A DNA stretch of 37,186 bases. Origin: Tangfeifania diversioriginum. GTDB taxonomy: Bacteria > Bacteroidota > Bacteroidia > Bacteroidales > Prolixibacteraceae. Made by a program: the position numbers and the translations under genes. The notes under the pieces are model-generated. The model was not told the origin of the DNA. It worked only from the letters and a program-made list of their open reading frames with translations, and ran no database searches. Location of the stretch: NCBI GenBank assembly GCA_945873105.1, contig CAMCBW010000052.1, positions 1 through 37,186 of the forward strand. Direction: 5' to 3'. Shown piece after piece: positions 27,301 to 36,028 of this stretch (its first letter is position 1; each line of letters begins with the position of its first letter).

Positions 27301-28650
27301 ATGGCATCAGAAGTGAATACCAATTTTTTGACAGACAAAAGGCTAGATCGCATTGCTGCAGATGTTTTGCGCCCGGTGGGGGTCGACAGAAATTTTATTA
27401 TTTGGATGACCAGTCTAACAGCTCTTTTGTTTGTCTGTATGTATGCCTATTACATTCAGTTGGATAAGGGATTGATTGTTACTGGACTACGGGATTATGT
27501 CAGTTGGGGGATGTACATTTCAAATTTTGTTTTCTTCGTTGCAACCAGTTTGGTGGGAATGCTGATCAGTTCCGTACTGGGGATGATGGGTTACAAATGG
27601 GTCAAACCCATCGGCAGGATTGCTGAAATCATTGCGGTGGCCTTTTCCGCCATTGCCGGATTGGTGATTGTTTCAGATATGGGTCGCCCTGAGCGTTTAC
27701 CCTATGTTTTTATGTATGGCAGAATTCAATCTCCAATTTTATGGGACGTTACAGTGGTGACGACCTATATGACACTCAGTGTTTTGCTCTATCTCTTCAC
27801 CATGATCCCTGATATGGCCATTAGCAAGGGGAGGATCGGTCACACTCCGGTTTGGTTGCAGAAAACCTATGAGCTGCTCTCTTTCAATTTTCAGCACAAA
27901 CCTGAGCAATACAAAATTTTACTGAAGGCTGTACGTATCTTATTGATATTGATAGTTCCAACAGCTTTTGCCATTCACACTGTTACTTCATGGCTTTTTG
28001 CCGTCACTACCCGGCCAGGATGGGACAGTACCATTTTTGGCCCTTATTTCCTTTCAGGTGCCTTTGTCGCTGGATGTGCCGCTGTGATCATCCTGATGTT
28101 TTTTGTCAGGAACAACTACAAGCTCAGCCGCTATATCACCCAGGAACATTTCGACAAGATGGGAAAGTTGCTTTTTCTGGTTTCCATCGTCTATTTTTAT
28201 TTCAACCTGAATGAGTATCTGGTCCCGGCTTACAAGGCAAAAACGTTTGAAGCACATCACCTGCATGAGTTGTTTGCCGGTGAATTCGCTTTCATGTTTT
28301 GGAGTGTCCAATTGCTCGGATTGATCATTCCAATGATACTTCTCCTTTTCAAGCAAATGCGCAAACCATTTCCGATGGTCATCATTGCCATTGTAGTTTT
28401 AATAGCCTCCTGGTTCAAGCGTTTGTTGATCGTAGTTCCTACCATGGAAGCACCTTTTTTGCCAAAGCAATATGTGCCTGATGCCTGGATGGTCTATCAT
28501 CCAACCGTCATTGAGACTGCAATTACTGTTGGCACCCTGACGCTTGCAGTCATGATTATATCGGTACTGATGAAATTGTTCCCGGTCATTCCAATTTGGG
28601 AAATCGCAGAAGAGGAGAGTGCCCATCCTGATCAGCAGCCTGTTGAATAA
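27301..28650 (+). CDS. NrfD/PsrC-family quinone-interacting membrane subunit
   Basis: This is a 449-residue protein with about ten hydrophobic segments and short termini. Family signatures are LRDYVSWGMYISNFVFFVATSLVG, SDMGRPERL in the following loop, and HTVTSWLFAVTTRPGWDSTIFGPYF. These resemble the DsrP/HybB/ActC group of quinone-binding subunits that normally work with an Fe-S protein and a catalytic or cytochrome subunit. Here the only downstream partner is a monoheme cytochrome c, with its ATG 16 nt after this stop. No molybdopterin or ferredoxin-like gene is adjacent. The likely role is menaquinol oxidation or reduction at the inner membrane. The direction of electron flow and any coupling to proton transfer are unknown. 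Confidence 0.85.
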   Translation: MASEVNTNFLTDKRLDRIAADVLRPVGVDRNFIIWMTSLTALLFVCMYAYYIQLDKGLIVTGLRDYVSWGMYISNFVFFVATSLVGMLISSVLGMMGYKWVKPIGRIAEIIAVAFSAIAGLVIVSDMGRPERLPYVFMYGRIQSPILWDVTVVTTYMTLSVLLYLFTMIPDMAISKGRIGHTPVWLQKTYELLSFNFQHKPEQYKILLKAVRILLILIVPTAFAIHTVTSWLFAVTTRPGWDSTIFGPYFLSGAFVAGCAAVIILMFFVRNNYKLSRYITQEHFDKMGKLLFLVSIVYFYFNLNEYLVPAYKAKTFEAHHLHELFAGEFAFMFWSVQLLGLIIPMILLLFKQMRKPFPMVIIAIVVLIASWFKRLLIVVPTMEAPFLPKQYVPDAWMVYHPTVIETAITVGTLTLAVMIISVLMKLFPVIPIWEIAEEESAHPDQQPVE

Positions 28651-28666
28651 ATCTAACAGCTTAGCC

Positions 28667-29563
28667 ATGTTAATCAGATTGACACTTTTTTGCTCGCTCA
28701 TCATGGTTGCCTCGCTGGTATCCGGCCAAACACCCTGGGTGGTGCCTTCCGATTGGAATGCTAAGTTGAGTAGAACTTCCTTTACCGATCAAAACAGGAA
28801 AACCGGCGGTGAACTCTATCTGACCAATTGCAAGTCCTGTCATGGTGATCCAGGCAAAAACAATGTCATTCTACTGGTTCCGCCTCCCCCAGATCCATCT
28901 TCAGTTCAGATGCAGCAAAACAGTGATGGTGCGCTTCACTATAAAATCAGCGAAGGACGTGTAACCATGCCCTCCTTCAAAAATATCGTGAATTCTGCGG
29001 ATATCTGGAATATCATCGCCTACCTGCGCAGTTTTAACAAGGAGTACATTCAACAAACAGCGCCAAAACCTCAATTTGCCGGGGAGTCGTTTGACAAGGT
29101 TAACCTGGAACTTTTTTGGGATGCGCCAAATAAGCGGGTGGTCGCATGGTTAACCGGAGTTCAGGGGTCAGTGACCAAACCAATCCCTTCGATGGAATTG
29201 AAACTTTTTGCCAAAAGGTACTTTGGCAATCTGATGATCGGTAAGCCGGTGGAAACGAATGAAGAGGGGAAGGCTTCCTTCCTTTTTCCTGAAAATTTGC
29301 CTGGTGATAGCACGGGCATGGTAACTTTGGTGGCACAACTGACGAATGAGGAGATATTTGGACTTGTCAAGGCAGAATCGCCGATGGCAATCGGAGTGGC
29401 CTCCAACAGACCTCCGCTCAACGAGCCGCGTGCTCTGTGGAACGTGGGCCTGAAAACCCCGGTTTGGCTCCTGTTCACCTACCTGACGGTTGTATTGGGC
29501 GTCTGGGGTTCTATCTTTTTTGTCATGTTGCAGCTCAGAACTATTTTCAAAATTGGCCAATAG
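28667..29563 (+). CDS. Membrane-anchored monoheme cytochrome c
   Basis: From ATG 28667 the product has 298 residues. A start further upstream at 28619 would overlap the NrfD gene and hide the signal peptide, so 28667 is preferred. A signal peptide (1-21, ending VSGQ) leads to one heme c domain: CKSCH (55-59) and the probable distal ligand Met101 in VTMPSF, followed by IWNIIAYLRSF. A beta-sandwich-like segment (about 130-245) and a single C-terminal membrane helix (about 265-287, LFTYLTVVLGVWGSIFFV) complete it. It should face the periplasm and could accept electrons from the NrfD protein encoded just upstream. It may serve an oxidase or another cytochrome not encoded here. Confidence 0.88.
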   Translation: MLIRLTLFCSLIMVASLVSGQTPWVVPSDWNAKLSRTSFTDQNRKTGGELYLTNCKSCHGDPGKNNVILLVPPPPDPSSVQMQQNSDGALHYKISEGRVTMPSFKNIVNSADIWNIIAYLRSFNKEYIQQTAPKPQFAGESFDKVNLELFWDAPNKRVVAWLTGVQGSVTKPIPSMELKLFAKRYFGNLMIGKPVETNEEGKASFLFPENLPGDSTGMVTLVAQLTNEEIFGLVKAESPMAIGVASNRPPLNEPRALWNVGLKTPVWLLFTYLTVVLGVWGSIFFVMLQLRTIFKIGQ

Positions 29564-29590
29564 ATCTCCGAAGAGCTAGAATTATTCCTC

Positions 29591-30688
29591 TCATTTCGTC
29601 AGACTTTTGATGACCTTGAATTCGATCAGGAATTCACTGGCAATGACTCTTAGCACGGTATAGGCAGGAATACCCAGAATCATACCAGGAATACCTGCCA
29701 GACTCCCGGCAATCAAGGTTACAAAGAAAATCTCCAGCGGGTGGACTTTGATGCTGTTGGAATAGATGATGGTCTGAAAAATCATGTTGTCAATAAATTG
29801 AACCAGCATGACTACCAGAATGATCATTCCCATCAATGGCAAGGTTACCTCCACAAAGTTGGCATTCAAATTGTTGGCAACAGCGACAACCAATCCGAAC
29901 AGGGCTCCAATCCAAGGTCCGATGTAAGGTATTACATTGATTAATCCTGCAAAGACGCCTACAATTACTGCATGCGTGAATCCCAGGCCTACTATGGTAA
30001 AACCAAAGGTGGAGATCATCATAACTCCCAGCATCTGCAACAACATACCTGTCAGGTATCTTTTCAGGAGAATCCTGATGGATGCGATAACTTTTTCTAC
30101 CCGTTCGACCATATGGTCCGGAGACAGCAACAAAATCCATTTGCCGAACATTCCCTCTTCCTGCAGGAAAAAGAAAAGAATGAAAGATACGGAGAAAAAC
30201 ATGAGAAAGAGGTTTCCTACCACCTGGGCAATTGAGCCAAAGACAGAGCTTACCTGGCCAAAATTTATGATCCCAGAAAATTGAGACTTGAGATAGGTTG
30301 CAAGATTGTCGGTGTGTGTGATGTTCGATACCAGGTCTGGGTATCTGATTTGTACCTGTTCATAGGCATTGTTTACATAGCTAGCCACCTCTTGTATGTT
30401 GATGGAGGAGAGTTGATTCACCTCCGAAGCCACCATTGGAATCAGGAAACTGAAGAATCCGATAATCCCAAGCCAAAGGGTGAGAATGGTCAAAAAGGCA
30501 GCAGCACTTTTGCCGATCCGGAAACGTTTGTAATGAAGGCGCTGGAACCCTTGTGTGATAGGGCTTCCAACCAGTGACATGACGGCAGCAATCAGGATAT
30601 AAGCAACTATATTGCTTAGAAAATAGGCAAGGAGGCCGAACAACAATATTGCAACAGCAACAATGCTATTTTTAATTCGTTGGTCCAT
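29591..30688 (-). CDS. AI-2E family transporter (PerM/YhhT-like)
   Basis: This is a 365-residue membrane protein with about seven to eight hydrophobic segments. N-terminal pairs of helices (AVAILLFGLLAYFLSNIVAYILIAAVMSLVG in part) precede a soluble helical stretch (about 85-140, VASYVNNAYEQVQIRYPDLV). The conserved C-terminal half has GLINVIPYIGPWIGALFGL and HPLEIFFVTLIAGSLAGIPGMILGIPAYTVLR, diagnostic for this family. Members have been linked to autoinducer-2 export or to Na+/H+ transport, so the substrate stays open. It converges with the cytochrome gene across a 27-nt gap. A TATATTTG box is at 30801-30794, with no -33 partner found. Confidence 0.9.
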   Translation of the reverse strand: MDQRIKNSIVAVAILLFGLLAYFLSNIVAYILIAAVMSLVGSPITQGFQRLHYKRFRIGKSAAAFLTILTLWLGIIGFFSFLIPMVASEVNQLSSINIQEVASYVNNAYEQVQIRYPDLVSNITHTDNLATYLKSQFSGIINFGQVSSVFGSIAQVVGNLFLMFFSVSFILFFFLQEEGMFGKWILLLSPDHMVERVEKVIASIRILLKRYLTGMLLQMLGVMMISTFGFTIVGLGFTHAVIVGVFAGLINVIPYIGPWIGALFGLVVAVANNLNANFVEVTLPLMGMIILVVMLVQFIDNMIFQTIIYSNSIKVHPLEIFFVTLIAGSLAGIPGMILGIPAYTVLRVIASEFLIEFKVIKSLTK

Positions 30689-31078
30689 ACGGTGTCTATT
30701 TAAGTTATTTGATGTTTATCAGGTCAAAAAAAATCTCAGTCATACCACGACCCATAGCAGGAGTGGCCTAGATGAAGGAGAAGAAAATCCCAACAAATAT
30801 AGGGTATAATTTTTTTACCTCTTACCCATTTCTTCCAATGGTACCTCAGCCATTTTTAGCGGAGAAACTGCGATTTTTCGAATATTCAAACAAATTAATC
30901 TAACAAACTGAAAGTCAATAATATGCAATTTGTATTTAATTAAATTGTTTTTATCTTCGTCCCGGATTTGATCCAATTAACTCTTCGTTCCCGGTCTGGT
31001 CAATGCTTCATCTATGGAACAGTTATTATTTAAACTTATTGTAAATTCGATATAGTTCAAATCATTGAAATTAAAATT
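30689..31078. other. 390-nt divergent intergenic region
   Basis: This gap lies between the AI-2E family gene (-) and the FadL-family gene (+). It contains a good plus-strand promoter at 30929-30959 and a minus-strand -7-like box TATATTTG (30801-30794). No small gene or structured RNA was recognised. Confidence 0.5.
30929..30959 (+). promoter_or_regulatory. Promoter of the FadL-family gene
   Basis: TTTG (30929-30932), exactly 19 nt, then TATCTTCG (30952-30959). This fits the Bacteroidota TTTG-N19-TAnnTTyG form. It predicts a start near 30966 and a leader of about 113 nt. Confidence 0.6.
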
Positions 31079-32695
31079 ATGAAAAAATTATTTGCAACAG
31101 CAGGAATGTTGATGTTTTTTGGCGTTGTTTTCGCCGGCGGACTTCTTACCAATGGAAATCAAAGTGCACAGTACATCAGGATGTTATCCCGAAATGCCTC
31201 TACTACCTATGATGCAGTTTACTTTAATCCGGCAGGTTTGATGAAGATGGACAATGGCTTTTATGTAGCGATTCACAGCCAGACGCTATTTCAAACCAAA
31301 ACCATTACAAGTGGTTATCCTTATTTGAATGATTCAAAATATGAAGGAGAAGTAACAGTGCCTGTTTTCCCAACAGGGTTTGCCATTTACAAGTTGGATA
31401 AGGTTGCCTTTTCATTGGGTTTTGGTCCGAACAGTGGCGGTGGTAGTGCAGAATACGGAGAGGGATTGCCATCCTTTGAAAAAACCATTTCGGGTCTGGT
31501 TCCCGGTCTTGCAGGTTTAGCCAAGCTCAACCAAAATGTAACCAATTATAAAACGGCTATTTCCTTCAAAGGGGAATCAATTTTCTGGGGAATCCAGGGA
31601 GGGGCCTCTTATAAAATCAATGACATGTTTGCAGTGTATGGTGGCGCCCGTTATGTTCCTGCAACCAATACCTACACTGGATACATCAAAAACATTGAGG
31701 TAAAGGTCAATGGTGCTTTTAAAAATGCCGCGACCTTTCTTGGCAACGAAATCGCCCCTGCCTTAAAAGGAATGGCCAATCAATCAACAGCGGCAGCCAG
31801 CAGTGTACAACCTTTGATTTCTGGTGGAGCAGGTGGCCTGACATTGGCCCAGGCCAATGGAGCAGGATTGATTACCGCAGCACAGCGGGCCCAGTTGGAA
31901 GGTGGATTGTTGGGTCTGGGAGTTACTTCCGCACAGATTAGTGCCATGCCAATTACTACTGTTCAAGGAACTTACAATGCTGGTGCTGCAACCCTGAATG
32001 GACAGGCAGCCCAAATGACTGCTACAGGTGCCCAACTGGCAGATAAATCGGTGGATGTAAAACAGACAGGCAGCGGAATTACACCGATTATCGGTGTAAA
32101 TATTACTCCTGTTGAAGGATTGAATATTGGGATGAAATATGAATTCAAAACGACCTTGAAGTTGACCAATGCCACCACCATTGACGGTACTGGTATGTTT
32201 CCTGACGGTGCCGAAACTTCCAGTGATCTTCCTGCACTTTTTTCGGTTGGTGCGGACTACAAAGTTAATCCGGATATGAATTTTTCCATCTCCTACAACA
32301 ATTACAATGACAAAGGAGTAGACTGGGGCAAAAACATTTATGGGGAGCCACGTACCATCAGCGACAATTGCTGGGAATTGTCAGTTGGTGCCCAACGGAC
32401 CATTGTTAAAGGTTTGGCTGTCAGTGTTGGTTATCTGCATACAGATATGGGTGTTACCCATGAATTTAACAGTGATTTCAGTTATTACAGCAATTCAAAT
32501 ACCTTTGGAGCCGGTTTTGAAATTAAGCCAATGGCCAACCTAACCATTGATCTGGGGATGCTTCTCACCAATTATGCTTCTGCAGCAAAGTCGTTCAAAG
32601 ACACCAATCCGGCGGTTGGAAACTATGTTGAAATGTACGACAAGCACAACCTTGGATTTGCCATTGGGCTGGGCTATCACTTTGGTGCCAAATAA
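31079..32695 (+). CDS. FadL/OmpP1-family outer-membrane transporter
   Basis: This is a 538-residue protein with a signal peptide (MKKLFATAGMLMFFGVVFAG). Residues 20-60 carry the family's NPAG motif (YFNPAGLMKM), and the rest is a beta-barrel with alternating aromatic strands up to LGFAIGLGYHFGAK at the C-terminus. FadL-type proteins move hydrophobic molecules such as long-chain fatty acids or aromatics across the outer membrane. Residues about 220-331 are an unusual insertion rich in Ala, Gly, Gln and Thr (QSTAAASSVQPLISGGAGG, then GAATLNGQAAQMTATGAQLA), longer than is normal for an extracellular loop. It is monocistronic, with a good promoter and terminator. Confidence 0.88.
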   Translation: MKKLFATAGMLMFFGVVFAGGLLTNGNQSAQYIRMLSRNASTTYDAVYFNPAGLMKMDNGFYVAIHSQTLFQTKTITSGYPYLNDSKYEGEVTVPVFPTGFAIYKLDKVAFSLGFGPNSGGGSAEYGEGLPSFEKTISGLVPGLAGLAKLNQNVTNYKTAISFKGESIFWGIQGGASYKINDMFAVYGGARYVPATNTYTGYIKNIEVKVNGAFKNAATFLGNEIAPALKGMANQSTAAASSVQPLISGGAGGLTLAQANGAGLITAAQRAQLEGGLLGLGVTSAQISAMPITTVQGTYNAGAATLNGQAAQMTATGAQLADKSVDVKQTGSGITPIIGVNITPVEGLNIGMKYEFKTTLKLTNATTIDGTGMFPDGAETSSDLPALFSVGADYKVNPDMNFSISYNNYNDKGVDWGKNIYGEPRTISDNCWELSVGAQRTIVKGLAVSVGYLHTDMGVTHEFNSDFSYYSNSNTFGAGFEIKPMANLTIDLGMLLTNYASAAKSFKDTNPAVGNYVEMYDKHNLGFAIGLGYHFGAK

Positions 32696-32731
32696 TGTAG
32701 TGGTTTTTTACTTGCTTCATCAAAGTACAGG

Positions 32732-32764
32732 AGAGCCTGCAGGTTAAATCTGCAGGCTCTTTTG
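32732..32764 (+). terminator. Intrinsic terminator after the FadL-family gene
   Basis: AGAGCCTGCAG (32732-32742) pairs with CTGCAGGCTCT (32750-32760) across a 7-nt loop and is followed by TTTT. Confidence 0.85.
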
Positions 32765-32875
32765 TATTGATGTCAAGTGTTGAGCTTGTCTCTTACCAGA
32801 ATACGATGCAATTAAGAGGAAGGTCTATACTGTTTCATGGAACTTGCCTTTAATTGGATCAGCCATCTTTGATAC

Positions 32876-34849
32876 TTACAATGAAAAAAGTTCAGATACC
32901 TTTGAAATCTGTTCAGTTTTGCCCAGCAGATAGGCCACATCTCCTTCCTGGAATACCATGCTTGGTTTTGGGTGATCCATCACCTTGTGGTCGCGCTTGA
33001 CAGCTACCAGGGTTATCCCGTATGCCTGCCTCAACTGGCTTTCTGCAAGTGTTTTACCGATGATGGGTGACTGGGACATAACCTCCATCGGAATGATTTC
33101 GACATCGGGAATATCCTTGGAAATATTGTACCTGGTATTGCCATTCTCCTCCATGAAAATTCCATAATGATCGCTCCGGATCTGGTCGATGGCAATGTCA
33201 ATGTCTTTGCGTGGCAGCAAAAAATTGGCCATAACCCGTTCAAATAGATCAATGGCTGTCTCAAATTCCTCCGGGATTACCTGGGTCGCTCCAATTTTGT
33301 ACAGGGCTTCAATGTCTTCGATGTGACGGGTCCGAACGACAATGGCAGCATGCTTGTTCAGTTGTCTCACCTTGTCGATGATTACTTTGAGCACATCCAA
33401 CTTTCCAATGGAGATCACCACAATGTGTGCATTTTCCACGTGTGCTTTTTGCAGTATCGGGATGTTGAAGGCATCCCCATAGACGACTGTCTCTCCTTTT
33501 TCCTGCCTTTGCCTTGCGATCTCGGGATCGAATACTATGGATACATAGGGCAGGTTGTAGAATTTTGCCATTTTGGAGAGGTTCTGGGCCCTGGAGTCCT
33601 TACCAATTAGGACCAGATGGTTGCGAAGGTCGGGAATCTCTATTTGTTTCAATGGGAATAGTCCTTCAATCATTCTTTTTGGAATGGGGAGCTTGAGCAG
33701 TAGATTTGCAATGGAAGAGCCCAGTTGAATCATAAACGGGGAGAGCGACATGGTGATAATTGCGACTGCCAAAAAAAGCTGGTAGAAATAGTTGTCGAGA
33801 ATGGAATAATCCTTTCCCATTTTAGCCAGAATGAAGGAAAACTCCCCCACCTGACTGAGGGCAACACCTACAAGTATGGTTCCTTTAAAAGTGTGACCCA
33901 GCAGGAAAGCTGTCAGCACCCCCACAATTAATTTGAGGAATACCACGGCGATGACGGTCAACAGAATAATGACAGCATGTTCAGCCACGAAACCCAAATC
34001 GAGCAGCATACCAATGGAAACAAAAAAGAAGCTGGTAAAAGTGTCCCTGAAAGTGATGAGGTTGCCAAAGGCATCGTGGCTGTATTCCGATTCGGAGATC
34101 ATCAATCCTGCCAGGAAGGCGCCGAAAGCGAGCGGCATTCCCATTTGATAAGTCGCCAGGGCAACTGCAAGGCAGATGAGCAGGACGATCATCATGAACA
34201 GCTCCTGGTTGCGTGTCATGGCAATTTTGTGGAGTAGTTTGGGCATCAGCCAGCGGTTGCCAACATAGAGAAATCCGATAATGATAACGGATTTTATGGC
34301 CAGCAGCACCAATTGGCCGCTGTAGTCTATCTCTGCTCCACCCAGGAATGGGGTGAAAAGCATCAATGGAACCAATACTACATCCTGGAAAATTAGTATT
34401 CCCAGCACTGTTCTGCCGTAGTTGGAGGTGATTTCAGAACGATCCTGTAAAATTTTCAGTACGATGGCAGTGCTGCTTAAGGCTGTCAAGAAGCCAATAA
34501 ATACGGAGGCCTTCCAATCGAGGTCATACGCATGTGCCAGCAATGCTGTAACGAGCGTGGTCAGTGAAAGCTGCAAAAAGCCACCCAAAAATACCCTGCG
34601 ACGGATTCTAAAAAGATGGTTCAGTGAGAACTCCATCCCGATCATGAACAGCAGCAGAACTACCCCAATTTCTGCCATCAGCTCTATCTCCTGGGGAGCC
34701 TTGATGATCCCCATCAATTTGGGACCTACCAGGATACCCGTCAGCAGATAGCCGATGATGGTTGGAACCTTAATCCTTGTAAACAAATAGTTTACAAACG
34801 ATGAAAGTGCAAAGATGATGACGATGTCCTTTAAAACTGAGAGTTCCAT
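32876..34849 (-). CDS. CPA2 cation:proton antiporter with RCK (TrkA) domains
   Basis: From ATG 34849 the product has 657 residues; an upstream TTG at 34855 adds only two. Residues 1-385 are a Na+/H+ exchanger membrane domain of about 12 helices (VPTIIGYLLTGILVGP, IGVVLLLFMIGMEFSL, LSSTAIVLKIL, FGAFLAGLMISES). Then come an RCK_N-like domain (about 405-535) and an RCK_C domain to the end (EVIPMEVMSQSPIIGKTLAES). This is the layout of KefB/KefC/YbaL-type K+/H+ antiporters. The dinucleotide loop reads LIGKDSRAQNL rather than GxGxxG, so NAD(H) or glutathione-type control is doubtful. It may take part in K+ or pH homeostasis. The upstream region is the repeat field at 34858-35035. Confidence 0.9.
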   Translation of the reverse strand: MELSVLKDIVIIFALSSFVNYLFTRIKVPTIIGYLLTGILVGPKLMGIIKAPQEIELMAEIGVVLLLFMIGMEFSLNHLFRIRRRVFLGGFLQLSLTTLVTALLAHAYDLDWKASVFIGFLTALSSTAIVLKILQDRSEITSNYGRTVLGILIFQDVVLVPLMLFTPFLGGAEIDYSGQLVLLAIKSVIIIGFLYVGNRWLMPKLLHKIAMTRNQELFMMIVLLICLAVALATYQMGMPLAFGAFLAGLMISESEYSHDAFGNLITFRDTFTSFFFVSIGMLLDLGFVAEHAVIILLTVIAVVFLKLIVGVLTAFLLGHTFKGTILVGVALSQVGEFSFILAKMGKDYSILDNYFYQLFLAVAIITMSLSPFMIQLGSSIANLLLKLPIPKRMIEGLFPLKQIEIPDLRNHLVLIGKDSRAQNLSKMAKFYNLPYVSIVFDPEIARQRQEKGETVVYGDAFNIPILQKAHVENAHIVVISIGKLDVLKVIIDKVRQLNKHAAIVVRTRHIEDIEALYKIGATQVIPEEFETAIDLFERVMANFLLPRKDIDIAIDQIRSDHYGIFMEENGNTRYNISKDIPDVEIIPMEVMSQSPIIGKTLAESQLRQAYGITLVAVKRDHKVMDHPKPSMVFQEGDVAYLLGKTEQISKVSELFSL

Positions 34850-34857
34850 GACCAAAG

Positions 34858-35035
34858 AGGGTTAAAGGATAAGGGTAAAAGGATAAAGTTATGAACACTG
34901 AAGGATAGTACTGCTTGCATTGAGTTATAAGTTATGAGTTATAAGTTATGTGCAAAGGTTAATCAGAGCGTTCTTCCCTTCATCCTTTAACCTTTAACCT
35001 TTAACCTTCATCCTTTATCCTTTAACCTTTTATCC
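34858..35035. repeat. Inverted 7-bp repeat field with a 14-bp direct duplication
   Basis: The right side (34984-35035) is a run of 7-bp units CCTTTAA/CCTTTAT/CCTTCAT. The left side (34858-34887) carries the same units on the opposite strand (GGTTAAAGGATAAGGGTAAA and on). The two sides can pair across about 100 nt. In between, GAGTTATAAGTTAT is repeated exactly twice (34922-34935, 34936-34949). The right part overlaps the 3' end of the glycosyltransferase gene (stop at 35008-35010). Confidence 0.75.
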
Positions 35036-35967
35036 ACCAGATAATGGTTTCGGCCGGAGGAGGTACGGGAGATAAGTTCCCCCAGGAATCCTGCCAGGAA
35101 CAATTGGGTCCCCAGGATCATGGAGGTAAGCGCCAGATAAAAATAGGGACTCATGGTGACACGTTCCACAAGTATTCCATTGAATTGTTGGAAGATTTTG
35201 TAACCTCCCAACCAGGTAACCGCCAGGAATCCAAATAAGAACATGATGGATCCAAGAGTTCCGAACAAGTGCATGGGCCGTTTTCCAAACCTTGATATAA
35301 ACGAGATGGACATCAAATCGAGGTATCCAAAAATGAAACGACTTAATCCGAACTTGGTGGTGCCATATTTTCGCGCCTGGTGTCTTACAACCAGCTCGCC
35401 GATGTTTGAAAACCCGGCTTGTTTGGCCATATAGGGGATGTACCGGTGCATTTCACCGTAGACCTCAATACTTTTGATGACCTCTTTTCTGTAAGCTTTC
35501 AATCCGCAGTTGAAATCGTGCAATTGAATGCCCGTAACCATGCTGGCAGTTGCATTGTATATTTTACTGGGAATTCTCTTCGAGAGCGGATCGTAACGCT
35601 TCTTCTTCCATCCGGATACCAGATCGTATCCCTCTTCCCTGATCATCCTGTAGAGTGCAGGTATTTCATCGGGGTTATCCTGCAGATCTGCATCCATGGT
35701 AATTACCACCTCCCCCGCTGCCTCTTCGAAACCGGTATGCAAAGCGGCTGATTTCCCGTAATTTCTCCTGAAACGAACTCCCCTGACATTTGGATTTATT
35801 TTGGATTGCTCCTCGATGCATTTCCAGGAACCATCGTTACTCCCATCGTCAATGAACCATATTTCATAGGTATAGGAGGAGGCTTTCATCACCCGGTCAA
35901 TCCAGGCCGTCAGCTCAGGCAATGACTCCACCTCATTGTACAATGGAACTACAACAGAAATATCCAT
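35008..35967 (-). CDS. Family 2 glycosyltransferase (DPM1/GtrB-like)
   Basis: This is a 319-residue protein. The GT-A domain (1-230) starts with VVVPLYNEVESLPEL and has IDDGSNDGSW, the nucleotide-binding TMDADLQDNPDE (DAD plus conserved LQDNP) and GLKAYRKEV. Two C-terminal hydrophobic helices (about 232-258 and 272-300) place it among polyprenyl-phosphate sugar transferases that load a sugar on a lipid carrier at the inner face of the inner membrane. The product probably serves cell-surface glycan modification. Its last residues (KRLKDKG) are coded inside the 7-bp repeat field, so the C-terminal tail may vary between strains. It lies 61 nt after the DUF4199 gene and has its own promoter-like site at 35996-36026. 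Confidence 0.9.
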   Translation of the reverse strand: MDISVVVPLYNEVESLPELTAWIDRVMKASSYTYEIWFIDDGSNDGSWKCIEEQSKINPNVRGVRFRRNYGKSAALHTGFEEAAGEVVITMDADLQDNPDEIPALYRMIREEGYDLVSGWKKKRYDPLSKRIPSKIYNATASMVTGIQLHDFNCGLKAYRKEVIKSIEVYGEMHRYIPYMAKQAGFSNIGELVVRHQARKYGTTKFGLSRFIFGYLDLMSISFISRFGKRPMHLFGTLGSIMFLFGFLAVTWLGGYKIFQQFNGILVERVTMSPYFYLALTSMILGTQLFLAGFLGELISRTSSGRNHYLVDKRLKDKG

Positions 35968-35995
35968 GAATAGATTTTAATAAATTGGGGTATCC

Positions 35996-36026
35996 CAAAG
36001 ATATGGAACTACAAAAATTGATCAAT
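35996..36026 (-). promoter_or_regulatory. Promoter candidate for the GT2 gene
   Basis: On the minus strand: ATTG (36026-36023), exactly 19 nt, then TATCTTTG (36003-35996). It lies just behind the DUF4199 stop at 36029 and predicts a short leader of about 20 nt. Confidence 0.5.
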
Positions 36027-36028
36027 GA

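Noticed and set aside
28619-28666. Upstream start for the cytochrome c gene
   Set aside because: It would overlap the NrfD gene by 32 nt and bury the signal peptide; ATG 28667 gives a normal leader.
34984-35035. Possible CRISPR or satellite array from regularly spaced CCTTTAA units
   Set aside because: Units are 7 bp and contiguous with no spacers, so this is a simple tandem repeat, not CRISPR.
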